Assembly: GCA_026129305.1 (NCBI GenBank)
Contig: JAHCII010000002.1
Location: 100,786-164,785 of the forward strand
Reading direction: 5' to 3'
From: Anaerolineales bacterium
GTDB lineage: Bacteria > Chloroflexota > Anaerolineae > Anaerolineales > UBA11579
DNA length: 64,000 nt
Of the stretch, positions 31,181 through 39,956 are shown piece after piece; position 1 is the first letter of the stretch; each line of letters begins with the position of its first letter. Position numbers and translations under genes: made by a program. Below the pieces are notes generated by a model. That model did not search any database and was not told where the DNA came from. It worked only from the letters and a program-made list of their open reading frames with translations.

Positions 31181-31209
31181 CAGGGGCGAGGCATGCCTCG
31201 CCCCATGCG
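31181..31209. repeat. palindromic repeat, family A
   Basis: GGGGCGAGGCATGCCTCGCCCC palindrome. Three different repeat families lie within 100 nt here. Confidence 0.8.
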
Positions 31210-31225
31210 TTTGCCTATCGCCTTA

Positions 31226-32308
31226 TTACTCCGCGGGACTGATAGAAGTCACCGCGCCCAGGCTGTTCACCTCCAGCAGCCAGCGACTGCCGACTTGGCA
31301 GCGCTGAAATTCGCTGTAGGAACTGGTGTCGTAGCTGTAGGTTTGGCCGCCGGCCTGGAAGGTGCAGACGTATTGCTCACGCTGTTCGCCCAGGCGCATT
31401 TCACTGCTGATCTGGGGGTCCGGCCAGCGGGCGGAGAGCCCGCTGCCTTCGGAGACGACCGTTGTGTAAGGCGCCCAGGCGTAGCCGGTGTAGCTGCAAT
31501 AGTCGTCATAGACCTCGTAATAGCAATCCTGCACGACTTCGCCGGCGCCGGTGCCGGTGTCCACAATATATTCAGTACCGCAAACCTCACGATAGCTGCC
31601 GCGCAAGGGCGGGCTGCTCTGCTGGCCGCGCACCGCCTCGCGGCAGCTGAGGTTCTCAGCATCAAAGGGTACATCGTCATACCAGTCTTCCAGGCGCACT
31701 TGAGTGAAGGCCTCCACGACGATGGACCGATTCCAGCCCGCTGATATGACCTGGCCCTCGATCGATTCGGTGTGCAGGAAGAGGAAGTAGACCAGCGAGC
31801 AGATCAAGAGCAGAGCCACTGAGCAGCCCAGCAGCCAACCCTTGCCGATCTTCGGCGGGCCGGCCGGTGGCGCGGCGGGTGCCTTGGGCTGCTGGCGTTG
31901 GCTGAGCGCTGTGCCGCAGCTACCGCATTTGCGGCGGTTGCCGGCATTCATGGTGCTGCAGTTAGGGCAGGCGATGGGCTGCAGCGCTCCCTGGGCGAAG
32001 GCGCCGACGACCTGGCCAGCCCTGCGTTTGGCGCCGGCGGTCAGGTCTGCGCCGCACTGGCTGCACTTGGCGGCGCCGGCCGCGTTGCGTGTGCCGCAGA
32101 AGCCACAGTGAATGTCTGCGCCGGCCTTGGCGCGCTGGATCTGTTCTGCATCGGTGAGCAGTTGCTGTTTGGCGGCGGCATGAAATTCCACATCTTGCGG
32201 TTGGGGTGTGCCGCAGGATGTGCAGTAGGCGTGGGAGCCCAGGTTCTCGCCCCCGCAAGCCGGGCACTGCCAATAGAGTTCGACGTAACCAATGACTTTT
32301 CTGCGCAT
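31226..32308 (-). CDS. membrane protein with three N-terminal zinc ribbons
   Basis: 360 aa. Three CxxC...CxxC ribbons in the first ~135 residues (CPACGGEN/CTSCG, CGFCGTRN/CSQCG, CPNCSTMN/CGSCG), a Pro/Ala linker, one membrane helix (about 155-180), and an exported C-terminal domain rich in Tyr, Glu and Cys (CREAV, EVCGTEY, CYYEVYDDYCSY, YVCTF, FQRCQVG). The Cys pairs outside suggest disulfides. No family recognised. It starts 8 nt after the PBP stop with GGTGAAAG upstream and belongs to the MaoC-PBP transcription unit. Confidence 0.7.
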   Translation of the reverse strand: MRRKVIGYVELYWQCPACGGENLGSHAYCTSCGTPQPQDVEFHAAAKQQLLTDAEQIQRAKAGADIHCGFCGTRNAAGAAKCSQCGADLTAGAKRRAGQVVGAFAQGALQPIACPNCSTMNAGNRRKCGSCGTALSQRQQPKAPAAPPAGPPKIGKGWLLGCSVALLLICSLVYFLFLHTESIEGQVISAGWNRSIVVEAFTQVRLEDWYDDVPFDAENLSCREAVRGQQSSPPLRGSYREVCGTEYIVDTGTGAGEVVQDCYYEVYDDYCSYTGYAWAPYTTVVSEGSGLSARWPDPQISSEMRLGEQREQYVCTFQAGGQTYSYDTSSYSEFQRCQVGSRWLLEVNSLGAVTSISPAE

Positions 32309-32316
32309 ACTTTCAC

Positions 32317-35300
32317 CTAGGGTGTTGGAGTGGGCGTCTCGCTGGGGATGAGCGTTTCGGTGGCGGTGGGGGCCGGCAGGGTGGCAGTGGGCGTTGCGCT
32401 GGGCTCCTGGGTAGGCGTAGGCGTGACCGTCGGCTCCGGCAAGTCGTTGTAGACGACGATGTCCTTGCGGGCCTGACCGCCCGAGGTGCTGTAGATCGTC
32501 AGGCGTAGCACAATGGGGCCGCGCGGCAGTTCTTGCAGGTTGAGGGTGTGCACTACCTGCGCGTTGGGTACAGGATTGCGCTTGTTTTCCAACTCATGCC
32601 AGGTGGCGCCGCCATCGGCGCGTCGCCATTCCAGCACCCATTCCTCGAAGCTGGCGCTGGCGTTGGCGATCAGATGGATCTCGATCAAGGGATTGCTGAG
32701 ACGGTCGCCGTCACGCGGACCGGTGAACTCCAGAGTAGGGCGGGGGTCATTCTCGTCGCATTCACGGCTGGGAGAGAAGACGATCGGGTCGTCGAAGCCC
32801 AGGTTGCGGGCCCAGTTGCGCCCGTCATTGGTTTGGGTGATCCAGCGGATGGCCCAGACATCGTCCACGTTGAGGCTGAAGACCTCGTCCACAAATTGAT
32901 TGCAGGCGGCTGAGGCTTCCAGCTGGGTCCAGGTGTCAATGCGTGCGTCCTGCCAGAGGTCATTGTCGGCGTCGGCGGGCGGCTGGTCAGCGGCGAAGTA
33001 TTCACGACGCTGCTCGTCGCAGTATTGCGACGGCTCTGCGCCGGAGACGGTGCAGATGATCTTCTCCACAACGCCGGCGGGCTGCAGGAAGGGCGCCGGG
33101 TTGCCGCCCGCCAGAGTGCCGATGGCCTGCTGCATGAATTCGGCCCAGATCGGCGCGGCGCCGGAAAGGCCGCTGCTGCCGTCCATCTCGGTGTTGTCGG
33201 GGTTGCCCACCCAGACGCCCACGGCCAGGTCTGGCGTGTAGCCCAGGGTCCAGTTGTCGCGAAAATCGTCGGTGGTGCCGGTCTTGGCGGCGGCACGGAA
33301 GGGCAGGTTGAGCACGGAGTTGGCGCCGAACATCGGCCGGCGGGCATCGTTGTCTGACAGGATCGAGGAGATCAGGAAAGCGTGCTCCTCGCGGATGACC
33401 TGCTGGTTGCTGGGCTCGGGCACCTCAAAGATGACATTGCCCTGGTAGTCGGTGATGCGTGTGATGGCCACTGGGCTGACCTGGCGGCCCTGGTTGGCGA
33501 AGATTGCATAGGCATTGGTCAGGTCGAGCAGCTTGACTTCGCCGCCGCCCAAGGTCAGCGCCAGGCCGTATTGGTCGCTTTGCAGGTCGCTGATGCCCAG
33601 GCGATGGGCGAAGGCCACCAGGCCTTCTTCCTCCGCTGTGTTAGGGTCGTCATAGACGCCCACGAAGTCCAGGGCCTTAACTGCCGGAATATTGTAGGAA
33701 TTGGCCAGCGCCGAGCGCACGGTGACCGGCCCGTGGAAGCGGTTGTCGTAGTTCTTAGGGATGTAAGGCGGGCGCGGGTCGCCGGGCACGCCGGAAGGCG
33801 GGAACTCGCTCTCTACATCCCAGATCAGGGTGGAGGCGGTCCAGCCCTTTTCAAAGGCGGCCACGTAGGTCAGCGGCTTGATCGAAGAACCCGGTTGGCG
33901 GGGCGAGACGGCCATGTTGATCTGCCCGTCAATATCCTCGTTGTAGAAGTCAGCCGAGCCGACCATGGCCAGGATGTGGCCGTCTGAAGGGCGCAGGGCG
34001 ACCAAGGCGCCGCTGCCCACCTGCAAGTGGGCCAGGTCGGCCACCTGGTCGGCCACGATCTGCTGGGCCGTGTCTTGCAGCTGCGGTAGCAGCGTGGTGT
34101 GCACGGTGAAGCCGGAGCGGTAGATGGTTTGCGGGTCGTATTGCTGCTCCAGCAGGAAGCGGATGTAGTGCACCCAGTGCGGATAACGGATCTGCACGTC
34201 GGGCGAGCGGAAGGCATAGTCGAGCATGTCCAGGCCGGCATTGGCGGCTTCGTCCACCGTGACGCAGACGCGCTGCGGGCTATTGCTGACGTAGATGCAG
34301 CCGTCCTCGGCGCTGACGCGCACCATCAGCGAGAGCACGCTTTGCTGGCGGAGCAGGACGGCCTCACGGTTGGTGTAGACGTCGTAGACCGAGGGAGCCT
34401 GAGGCAGCCCGGCCAGCAGCGAAGCCTGGCTGAGGCTGAGCTGCCCGGCGGTGGCGCCGAAGTAAGTTTGGGCAGCGGCCTCGATGCCGTAGGCCAGGTT
34501 GCCGTAATAAATCTCGTTGAGATACAGCTCCAAGATCTCGTCCTTGGAATAACGGCGTGTGATTTCCGAAGCCAGGATGGCCTCGCGTACTTTGCGCATA
34601 TAGCTTTGCTCGCCGGCTTCTTCGGGGCTGAAGAGCAGAATGCGGGCCAGCTGCTGGGTAATGGTGGAGGCGCCGGAGACCACCTCGCCGCTGGAGTAGT
34701 TTTGGGTGAAGGCGCGGAAGATGGCGGTCACGTTGAAGCCGGGGTGGTTGTAGAACTCCTTGTCCTCGGTGGCGATGGTGGCGGCCACCAGAGTGGGAGA
34801 AATGTCCTCCAGCGGCACATAGGTGCGGCGGCCGGCGCTGGGGTCCAGGATCTCGTAGAGCAGGTTGCCCTCGGCATCGAGGATGCGGGTGGTCTCGAAC
34901 TGCGAGGCATGGGCGCGCAGGTCGTCTACGCTGGGCAGGCTGGCGGCGATGACGGCGTATTCGTAGAGGGCAAAGGCCACGCCGGCTGTGAGCAGGAAGA
35001 TAATGGCGAAAGCGCTGAGAATAAACGCGCGCGGCAGGCAGCCCATGCGGCTGATGCGCCTCCACAGCTGGCTGAACTTGCTGCCGCCAGCCTGCCCAGG
35101 CTGCGCGGCGGGTCGCTGCGGGCGGCTTGGGCGGCTGACGGGGCCTGTGCTGCCTGAGGCCGGCTGGCGCGGCTCGCTTGCCGCGCTGCGCCGGGGCAAG
35201 GGCATGCCCGATTCGTCGGTGGGGGGCAATCCGGAGGCGGGCGTGTGCCCCAATGATGGGGGCGGGGGCGCTTCGCTGGGCTGGGCGGGCTGCAGGATGG

Positions 35301-35550
35301 TGGGGGCTTCGTCCGGCGGGACTGCGCCTGCGTGAGGGAACTCCCCAGGCGGCATCTGGCTGATGCGGATGGGCTGGCTGGGCTGGGTATCCCCGGCTGC
35401 CGGCGCGTCGCCTTTCAGCCTGAGCGGGCGGCTGGGCTGGGTGTCGCCGGCGGCTGGCTTGGGCGCCTCGCCCTCCGAGCCCGCCAGGCGCTTGAAGCGG
35501 TCGCTGGCGCCTTCGGCCTGCTCTGGAGTGTGTCCCTGGTCTTGCGACAT
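32317..35550 (-). CDS. class A penicillin-binding protein (PBP1A-like)
   Basis: 1077 aa. Long Pro/Gln-rich cytoplasmic N-terminus with a repeated AAGDTQPS.P.R segment, one membrane helix near 190, GT51 transglycosylase (ATEDKEFYNHPGF, GASTITQQLAR, RKVREAILA) and transpeptidase with SSIK (catalytic Ser), SxN in SALANSYN and KTGT. A C-terminal domain and a Thr/Pro-rich tail follow. It polymerises and crosslinks peptidoglycan. ATG 35550 comes 2 nt after the MaoC stop; the frame extends upstream into that gene. Direct evidence for a peptidoglycan wall in this organism. Confidence 0.95.
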   Translation of the reverse strand: MSQDQGHTPEQAEGASDRFKRLAGSEGEAPKPAAGDTQPSRPLRLKGDAPAAGDTQPSQPIRISQMPPGEFPHAGAVPPDEAPTILQPAQPSEAPPPPSLGHTPASGLPPTDESGMPLPRRSAASEPRQPASGSTGPVSRPSRPQRPAAQPGQAGGSKFSQLWRRISRMGCLPRAFILSAFAIIFLLTAGVAFALYEYAVIAASLPSVDDLRAHASQFETTRILDAEGNLLYEILDPSAGRRTYVPLEDISPTLVAATIATEDKEFYNHPGFNVTAIFRAFTQNYSSGEVVSGASTITQQLARILLFSPEEAGEQSYMRKVREAILASEITRRYSKDEILELYLNEIYYGNLAYGIEAAAQTYFGATAGQLSLSQASLLAGLPQAPSVYDVYTNREAVLLRQQSVLSLMVRVSAEDGCIYVSNSPQRVCVTVDEAANAGLDMLDYAFRSPDVQIRYPHWVHYIRFLLEQQYDPQTIYRSGFTVHTTLLPQLQDTAQQIVADQVADLAHLQVGSGALVALRPSDGHILAMVGSADFYNEDIDGQINMAVSPRQPGSSIKPLTYVAAFEKGWTASTLIWDVESEFPPSGVPGDPRPPYIPKNYDNRFHGPVTVRSALANSYNIPAVKALDFVGVYDDPNTAEEEGLVAFAHRLGISDLQSDQYGLALTLGGGEVKLLDLTNAYAIFANQGRQVSPVAITRITDYQGNVIFEVPEPSNQQVIREEHAFLISSILSDNDARRPMFGANSVLNLPFRAAAKTGTTDDFRDNWTLGYTPDLAVGVWVGNPDNTEMDGSSGLSGAAPIWAEFMQQAIGTLAGGNPAPFLQPAGVVEKIICTVSGAEPSQYCDEQRREYFAADQPPADADNDLWQDARIDTWTQLEASAACNQFVDEVFSLNVDDVWAIRWITQTNDGRNWARNLGFDDPIVFSPSRECDENDPRPTLEFTGPRDGDRLSNPLIEIHLIANASASFEEWVLEWRRADGGATWHELENKRNPVPNAQVVHTLNLQELPRGPIVLRLTIYSTSGGQARKDIVVYNDLPEPTVTPTPTQEPSATPTATLPAPTATETLIPSETPTPTP

Positions 35551-35552
35551 GC

Positions 35553-36023
35553 CTACTGGGGACGGCCGGCGATGAGGGCCGTCCAACTGCCCTTCATCAG
35601 CGTTTCGCCATTCTGGTTCTGGACATCAAGAAGAATGTTGATGGAACCGCCGCCGATGCGCGGAATGGCCTTGGTTTCCTTGACCTCGGCTTCGACATGG
35701 ATGGTGTCGCCAATGAAGATGGGCTTAATGAACTTCCATTCGTTGATCTCACGGAAGGCCATAATGGTGCCCTCCATAAAGCCGGTTTGCACCAGCAAAC
35801 CGGAGGCGATGGAGAAGCCCAGCAGGCCGTGGGCCACGCGGGCGCCGAAGGGCGTGTTCTTGCTGTATTCGGCGTCAGTGTGGATCTGGTTGAAATCGCC
35901 GGAAAGCCCGGCAAAAATGACGATATCGGTCTCGGTGACCGTGCGGGCAGCGCTGATGATGCGCTGGCCAACTTCAAATTCTTCAAAGTACATGCCGCGT
36001 TTGGCAGAGGTTTGGGACGTCAT
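35553..36023 (-). CDS. MaoC-like hot-dog dehydratase
   Basis: 156 aa. The hot-dog helix and catalytic pattern GDFNQIHTDAEYS with Asp and His, then ARVAHGLLGFSIASGLL, match MaoC-like (R)-specific enoyl-CoA hydratases. It would hydrate trans-2-enoyl-CoA. CAGGAG precedes ATG 36023; the in-frame ATG 36044 is less likely. Its stop is 2 nt from the PBP start, so the two are translationally linked despite unrelated roles. Confidence 0.85.
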   Translation of the reverse strand: MTSQTSAKRGMYFEEFEVGQRIISAARTVTETDIVIFAGLSGDFNQIHTDAEYSKNTPFGARVAHGLLGFSIASGLLVQTGFMEGTIMAFREINEWKFIKPIFIGDTIHVEAEVKETKAIPRIGGGSINILLDVQNQNGETLMKGSWTALIAGRPQ

Positions 36024-36131
36024 CGGCTTCTCCTGAGGATGCATGCGTATTGACGCGATTCTAGCATATCGCCTCTGAAGTCAGCCGGAGTGCGCTTTGT
36101 GGGTTGTTACGCTTTGTGGTACACATCATGT

Positions 36132-37337
36132 ATGCCGTTCCTGATAAGCAAGACGAATCTAAAGTGGATTGTGTTCCGTCTGGGTTTGGTGAGCTGCACA
36201 CTGGCCCTGGTAGGATGCAACTTCCCCACCCAGGTGCAAGATGATTTGGTGGCGACTGCAGTGGCGGCCACATTGGCGCCATCCCCGGAAACGGCTGTGC
36301 CTGAGCCGGGCGTGCTGCCGGCGGCGCTGCTCTTCCTCAGCGAGCGCGGCGGGTCCGCGCAAATCTGGCAGCTGGCGCCGGATGGCGAGACGCAACGGCA
36401 GCTGACCGAGGAAGCCGCCGGGGTGGATGGCTTTGCTGTGTCGCCTCTGGATGGCAGCCTGGCGTACGTCAGCGGCAACCAACTGTATATGCGTGATGCG
36501 GATGGCAGCAATCGCCGCTTGATGGTGGACAATGCTGCGGCCGACCGCGCCGCGCCGCAGTATTTTGGTACACAGCGCATCAGCGATCCGCGTTTTTCAC
36601 CGGACGGGCGTTACCTGGCCTATGCTTATGATGGCTTGTGGATCCTGGACCTGGGCAGCAACCAGGCTGTGCATTTGCTTAATAATGAAATAGACGCCGA
36701 ATCCGAGGCGCTGCAAACTTATTCTGTGCCCCTGGCCTGGGCTCCCAACAGCCAACAATTGGTATTGGCTGCGGGAATACGGGCTGGCGGCGTACAGGCC
36801 AGTCGACTGGTGTTTGTGAACCCTGGCGCCGAAACCCTGACCACTACGGCGCAGACCGGCGCCGGCCCTGCCTGCTGCCATGCGGCCTGGACGCCGGACA
36901 GCCAGGCTTTGCTGCTGGCCAGTCCCTATGCCGGGCTGCTGGAACCCGGCCTGTGGCGCTATGACCCGCTCAGCGGGGAGCGCAGCAGCCTGCTGGGTGG
37001 GGAGGAGGGCTTGCTGGAGCTGGCTGGCTGGCCGCTGCAAACCGCAGAAGGAGACCTGTACTTCTTCTATGCCAGCACGGCGGAACTGCCGGCGGGCGAC
37101 CTGCCGCTGTTTATGGTGCGCAGCGCCCCGGACCAGCCCGCTGAGCGCGAGCTGCTGCGGGCGGAAGCCTTCACCAATATAGGCGAGGCGCTGTGGGCAC
37201 GGGACGGCTCATTGGCCCTGGTGGTGCAGCTGCGTCCCGAGGGCGGCCGCGGCGGGGCGGTACTGCTCGCCTACAGCGACGGCCAGCAGCCCCAGCGCCT
37301 GCTGGAGGACGGCTACGGACTGCAGTGGGGGCGCTGA
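36132..37337 (+). CDS. lipoprotein with TolB/WD40-like beta-propeller
   Basis: 401 aa. Signal peptide with lipobox LALVGC near residue 23. Repeated propeller-blade phrases are seen: AQIWQLAPDGETQRQLTEEA, QLYMRDADGSNRRLMVDNA, DPRFSPDGRYLAYAYDG, AAWTPDSQALLLASP. This resembles TolB-like or LpqB-type propellers that bind partners at the cell surface. Partner unknown. ATG 36132 (MPFLISKTN) is chosen for its signal peptide; a TACACA lies 6 nt upstream with TTGTGG 17 nt before that, possibly leaderless. Monocistronic. Confidence 0.75.
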   Translation: MPFLISKTNLKWIVFRLGLVSCTLALVGCNFPTQVQDDLVATAVAATLAPSPETAVPEPGVLPAALLFLSERGGSAQIWQLAPDGETQRQLTEEAAGVDGFAVSPLDGSLAYVSGNQLYMRDADGSNRRLMVDNAAADRAAPQYFGTQRISDPRFSPDGRYLAYAYDGLWILDLGSNQAVHLLNNEIDAESEALQTYSVPLAWAPNSQQLVLAAGIRAGGVQASRLVFVNPGAETLTTTAQTGAGPACCHAAWTPDSQALLLASPYAGLLEPGLWRYDPLSGERSSLLGGEEGLLELAGWPLQTAEGDLYFFYASTAELPAGDLPLFMVRSAPDQPAERELLRAEAFTNIGEALWARDGSLALVVQLRPEGGRGGAVLLAYSDGQQPQRLLEDGYGLQWGR

Positions 37338-37402
37338 ATTTCTGCTGGTAATCATTTCTGCAAAAATGCAATATTTCAAGCACGAATGCGTCTTCATGCT
37401 AG

Positions 37403-37984
37403 ATGAAAGACGCCGCCCATTCACTGGCCATGCCGGAACGCACAGCGCACAGCCCCGTTGAGGTTTTGGAACGCGAGGGTTCGCGCCTGCGCAACTTCAT
37501 CCGGGCGCGGGTGCCGGATGTGCTGGATGCCGAAGACATTCTGCAGGATGTCTTCTCCGAGTTGGTCGAAGCCAACCAACTGTTGGTGCCGATCGAGCAT
37601 CTGAGCGGCTGGCTATTCCAGGTGGCGCGTAACCGCATCGTCGATCTGTTCCGCAGAAAGCGACCGGAGCTTTTCAGCGATATGGTTGGGGATGAAGAGG
37701 GCGAGGAACGATTGCTGGAGAGTCTGTTGTCTTCAGCAGAGGAAGCGCCGGATGCACAGCTCGCCCGCAAGACGTTGCTGGCCGAGTTGGAGGCCGCGCT
37801 GGCGGAACTACCGGCGGAGCAGCGCCAGGTGTTCCTGGCCCATGAGGTGGAAGGCTTGTCTTTCAACGACATTGCAGCGCAGACAGGCGTGGGTCTGAGT
37901 ACGCTGCTTTCACGCAAACGCTATGCAGTCCAGCAACTGCGCAAGCGTTTGCAGCATTTGAATGATCACAAGGAAGAGGACTAA
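37403..37984 (+). CDS. ECF-type RNA polymerase sigma factor
   Basis: 193 aa. Sigma2: RLRNFIRARVPDVLDAEDIL, QDVFSELVEANQ, WLFQVARNRIVDLFRRKRPE. Sigma4: LAELPAEQRQVFLAHEVEG, LSFNDIAAQTGVGLSTLLSR, KRYAVQQLRKRL. It is followed after 2 nt by a small membrane protein that may be its regulator. No Shine-Dalgarno is seen, and ATG 37430 is an in-frame alternative start. Confidence 0.85.
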   Translation: MKDAAHSLAMPERTAHSPVEVLEREGSRLRNFIRARVPDVLDAEDILQDVFSELVEANQLLVPIEHLSGWLFQVARNRIVDLFRRKRPELFSDMVGDEEGEERLLESLLSSAEEAPDAQLARKTLLAELEAALAELPAEQRQVFLAHEVEGLSFNDIAAQTGVGLSTLLSRKRYAVQQLRKRLQHLNDHKEED

Positions 37985-37986
37985 CA

Positions 37987-38328
37987 ATGGAAGACAAAGG
38001 TCACAAGATCACACGATGGATCGGCATTGGCATTTTGGCCGTGCTGGGTATGCTCCTTTTTGTCAGCATCGGTGGGTTTGTGGTGCAGGCTTTATGGAAT
38101 TGGCTGGTGCCGGAGCTGTTCGGCCTGCCGCTGATCAGTTTTTGGCAGGGCCTGGGCCTGCTGGTGTTGACCCGCATCCTGTTCGGCGGTGTGAGCGGCC
38201 CGGGTGGGCGCGGCAAACACCGCAAGCACAAGAACCGGGGCAAACACTGGAAGCTGAGCTCTGAAGAAAAGGAACATTTGGAGCAGGCGGCAGCCGAAGA
38301 AGAGCAAAACGAGAGCCAGGAAAGCTAA
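37987..38328 (+). CDS. small membrane protein downstream of the ECF sigma factor
   Basis: 113 aa: short charged N-terminus, two hydrophobic helices (about 12-33 and 48-65), then a basic GRGKHRKHKNRGKHW stretch and an acidic Glu/Gln-rich tail. The position directly behind the sigma gene in one operon, before a terminator, suggests a role in controlling the sigma factor or responding to its stress, but no anti-sigma zinc motif is seen. ATG follows GAGGACTAACA. Confidence 0.6.
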   Translation: MEDKGHKITRWIGIGILAVLGMLLFVSIGGFVVQALWNWLVPELFGLPLISFWQGLGLLVLTRILFGGVSGPGGRGKHRKHKNRGKHWKLSSEEKEHLEQAAAEEEQNESQES

Positions 38329-38348
38329 GCCAGCCAAGTTAAATACAA

Positions 38349-38375
38349 AGACGACCCTCACGGGTCGCCTTTTGT
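38349..38375 (+). terminator. rho-independent terminator
   Basis: Stem CGACCC / GGGTCG followed by CCTTTTG, behind the ECF operon. Confidence 0.65.
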
Positions 38376-38480
38376 TTGGCTTGCCGTCGCAGCTTCGTCA
38401 CCGCTGCCGCATTCCTGCTTAGGCCGAGTTGTTTCCTGTGGGGAGGTTTTGGTCGGCCAAGGCATGTTCAGGCAGCGATC

Positions 38481-38512
38481 ATGAAAGCTCTTCGCTTCGC
38501 TCAGAGCGACAC
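38481..38512 (-). repeat. interspersed repeat, family D
   Basis: Minus strand GTCGCTCTGAGCGAAGCGAAGAGCTTTC; nearly identical to 41045-41076. Confidence 0.75.
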
Positions 38513-38552
38513 GGATTTGTGAAGGTTAGGTGCCAGAGCGGATACAGGTTGG

Positions 38553-39062
38553 TCAGGGACTATCAATCCCGCGGTAAGCCCGGTTGAAATAGACCAGCGG
38601 GGGAGCGTCCTCCGCGGCTTCGAACAGGCCGCAAGCCAGCACGTCGCTGAGGAAGACGGTGTGGGTGCCCGCGTCGTGACAGGCGGCCACTTTGCAGTCA
38701 AAGTAGGCCAGGCCGCTTGACAGGATCGGGCTGCCGCTTTGCAGGCTGAAGGTGTCCAGGCCGTCGAAGCGGTTGGACTGCTCGCTGTCGCGGCCGGCAA
38801 AGCGGTCAGAGACCTCGTGCTGGTCGGCGCGCAGCACGGTGACGGCGAAGGCCTGGGTGGCCATCACCAACTGGTGGGTGCGGGTGGCCTTCTCCAGCGA
38901 GATGGAGACCAGCGGCGGGTCCAGCGAGAGTGAAGTAAAAGAATTGACTGTCATGCCGTGGGTGGCGCCTTGGTGGGCAGCGGCCACGATGGTGACGCCG
39001 GTGGTCCAGAAGCGCAGCGCATTGCGCAGATCTTCCGGGGTTGGAGAGTGGGATGCGTGCAT
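38553..39062 (-). CDS. flavin reductase-domain protein
   Basis: 169 aa. DIM6/NTAB flavin-reductase fold: LRNALRFWTTGVTIVAA, HGMTVNSFTSLSLDPPLVSI, ATRTHQLVMATQAFAVTVL, YFDCKVAACHDAGTHTVFL, PLVYFNRAYRG. Members reduce FMN/FAD with NAD(P)H, often for a partner monooxygenase; none is nearby. I use ATG 39062 (MHASHSPTPEDL); the frame extends to 39104, but a TACAAT at 39077-39072 lies between. Confidence 0.85.
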   Translation of the reverse strand: MHASHSPTPEDLRNALRFWTTGVTIVAAAHQGATHGMTVNSFTSLSLDPPLVSISLEKATRTHQLVMATQAFAVTVLRADQHEVSDRFAGRDSEQSNRFDGLDTFSLQSGSPILSSGLAYFDCKVAACHDAGTHTVFLSDVLACGLFEAAEDAPPLVYFNRAYRGIDSP

Positions 39063-39167
39063 AGATAGGGGATTGTAACCCCGTCCGACCTGCGTCTGTT
39101 GCAACCCTTGTGCCAGGCAGTTTGCGCTATTGGATTCGGCGGCGGGTTAAGGTACGATGTGCCTCCG

Positions 39168-39956
39168 ATGGACCCGTTCGAGCACGAGCATTTCCAGCCT
39201 GAAGCGCGGCCCAGCCGCATGGCCAGCATGAATGTGCTGGGGCAAATGCTGCGCGTGTTTGTCGTTGCGGCCTTTTTGGCGACGATGTTCACGGCCTGGA
39301 CGCCGCTGGGCCTGGTGCCCAGTGACCTGGCGGGCCAGCTGGTCAATATCTTCTGGGGCGGCGGACAGGCGGCCCCCAGCCTGCCGCAGCCCACGCCGCG
39401 CCCGCGCCCGCTGATCGGCATTGTGGCCGGGCACAGCGGCGGGGCTGACCCCGGCGCGGTGTGCCCAGACGGTCTGACCGAAGTGAGCATCAATTTGGAT
39501 GTGGCCACGCGGGTCAAGGAGAAGCTGACCGCGGCAGGCTTTGATGTGGACCTTTTGGAAGAATTTGACGATCGCTTGGACGGCTATCAGGCTTTGGCGC
39601 TGGTTTCGATCCACGCCGACAGCTGCGTGTATATTGACGACAACGCCAGCGGCTTCAAGATCGCCGTGGCGCCCAACATTGATCCTTCACAGGCCACGCG
39701 TCTCTCGGCCTGTCTGAGCAACCGGTATAGCCGGGTGACCGGGCTGCGCTTCCACGCCGGCAGCGTCAGCGCCCACATGACCGGCTATCACGTCTTCAGT
39801 CGCATTGACCTGCTGACCTCAGCGGCGATCGTGGAAGTGGGTTTCATGAACCTGGATCGCCAGATCCTGACCCAGCAGCCCGATCTGCTGGCGGAGGGTC
39901 TGGCGCAGGGCGTGCTGTGCTATATCTACAACGAAGACGCCTCGGGAGGCAGGTAA
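39168..39956 (+). CDS. N-acetylmuramoyl-L-alanine amidase (Amidase_3)
   Basis: 262 aa. N-terminal membrane segment (residues about 25-50), Pro-rich linker, then a zinc amidase domain: GIVAGHSGGADPGAV (His), DGLTEVSINLDVA (Glu), ALVSIHADSC (His) and AAIVEVGFMNL (catalytic Glu). It cleaves the MurNAc-L-Ala bond of peptidoglycan outside the membrane. TTGGAT-17-TACGAT ends 9 nt before ATG, leaving almost no leader. The stop overlaps the next start (TAATG). Confidence 0.9.
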   Translation: MDPFEHEHFQPEARPSRMASMNVLGQMLRVFVVAAFLATMFTAWTPLGLVPSDLAGQLVNIFWGGGQAAPSLPQPTPRPRPLIGIVAGHSGGADPGAVCPDGLTEVSINLDVATRVKEKLTAAGFDVDLLEEFDDRLDGYQALALVSIHADSCVYIDDNASGFKIAVAPNIDPSQATRLSACLSNRYSRVTGLRFHAGSVSAHMTGYHVFSRIDLLTSAAIVEVGFMNLDRQILTQQPDLLAEGLAQGVLCYIYNEDASGGR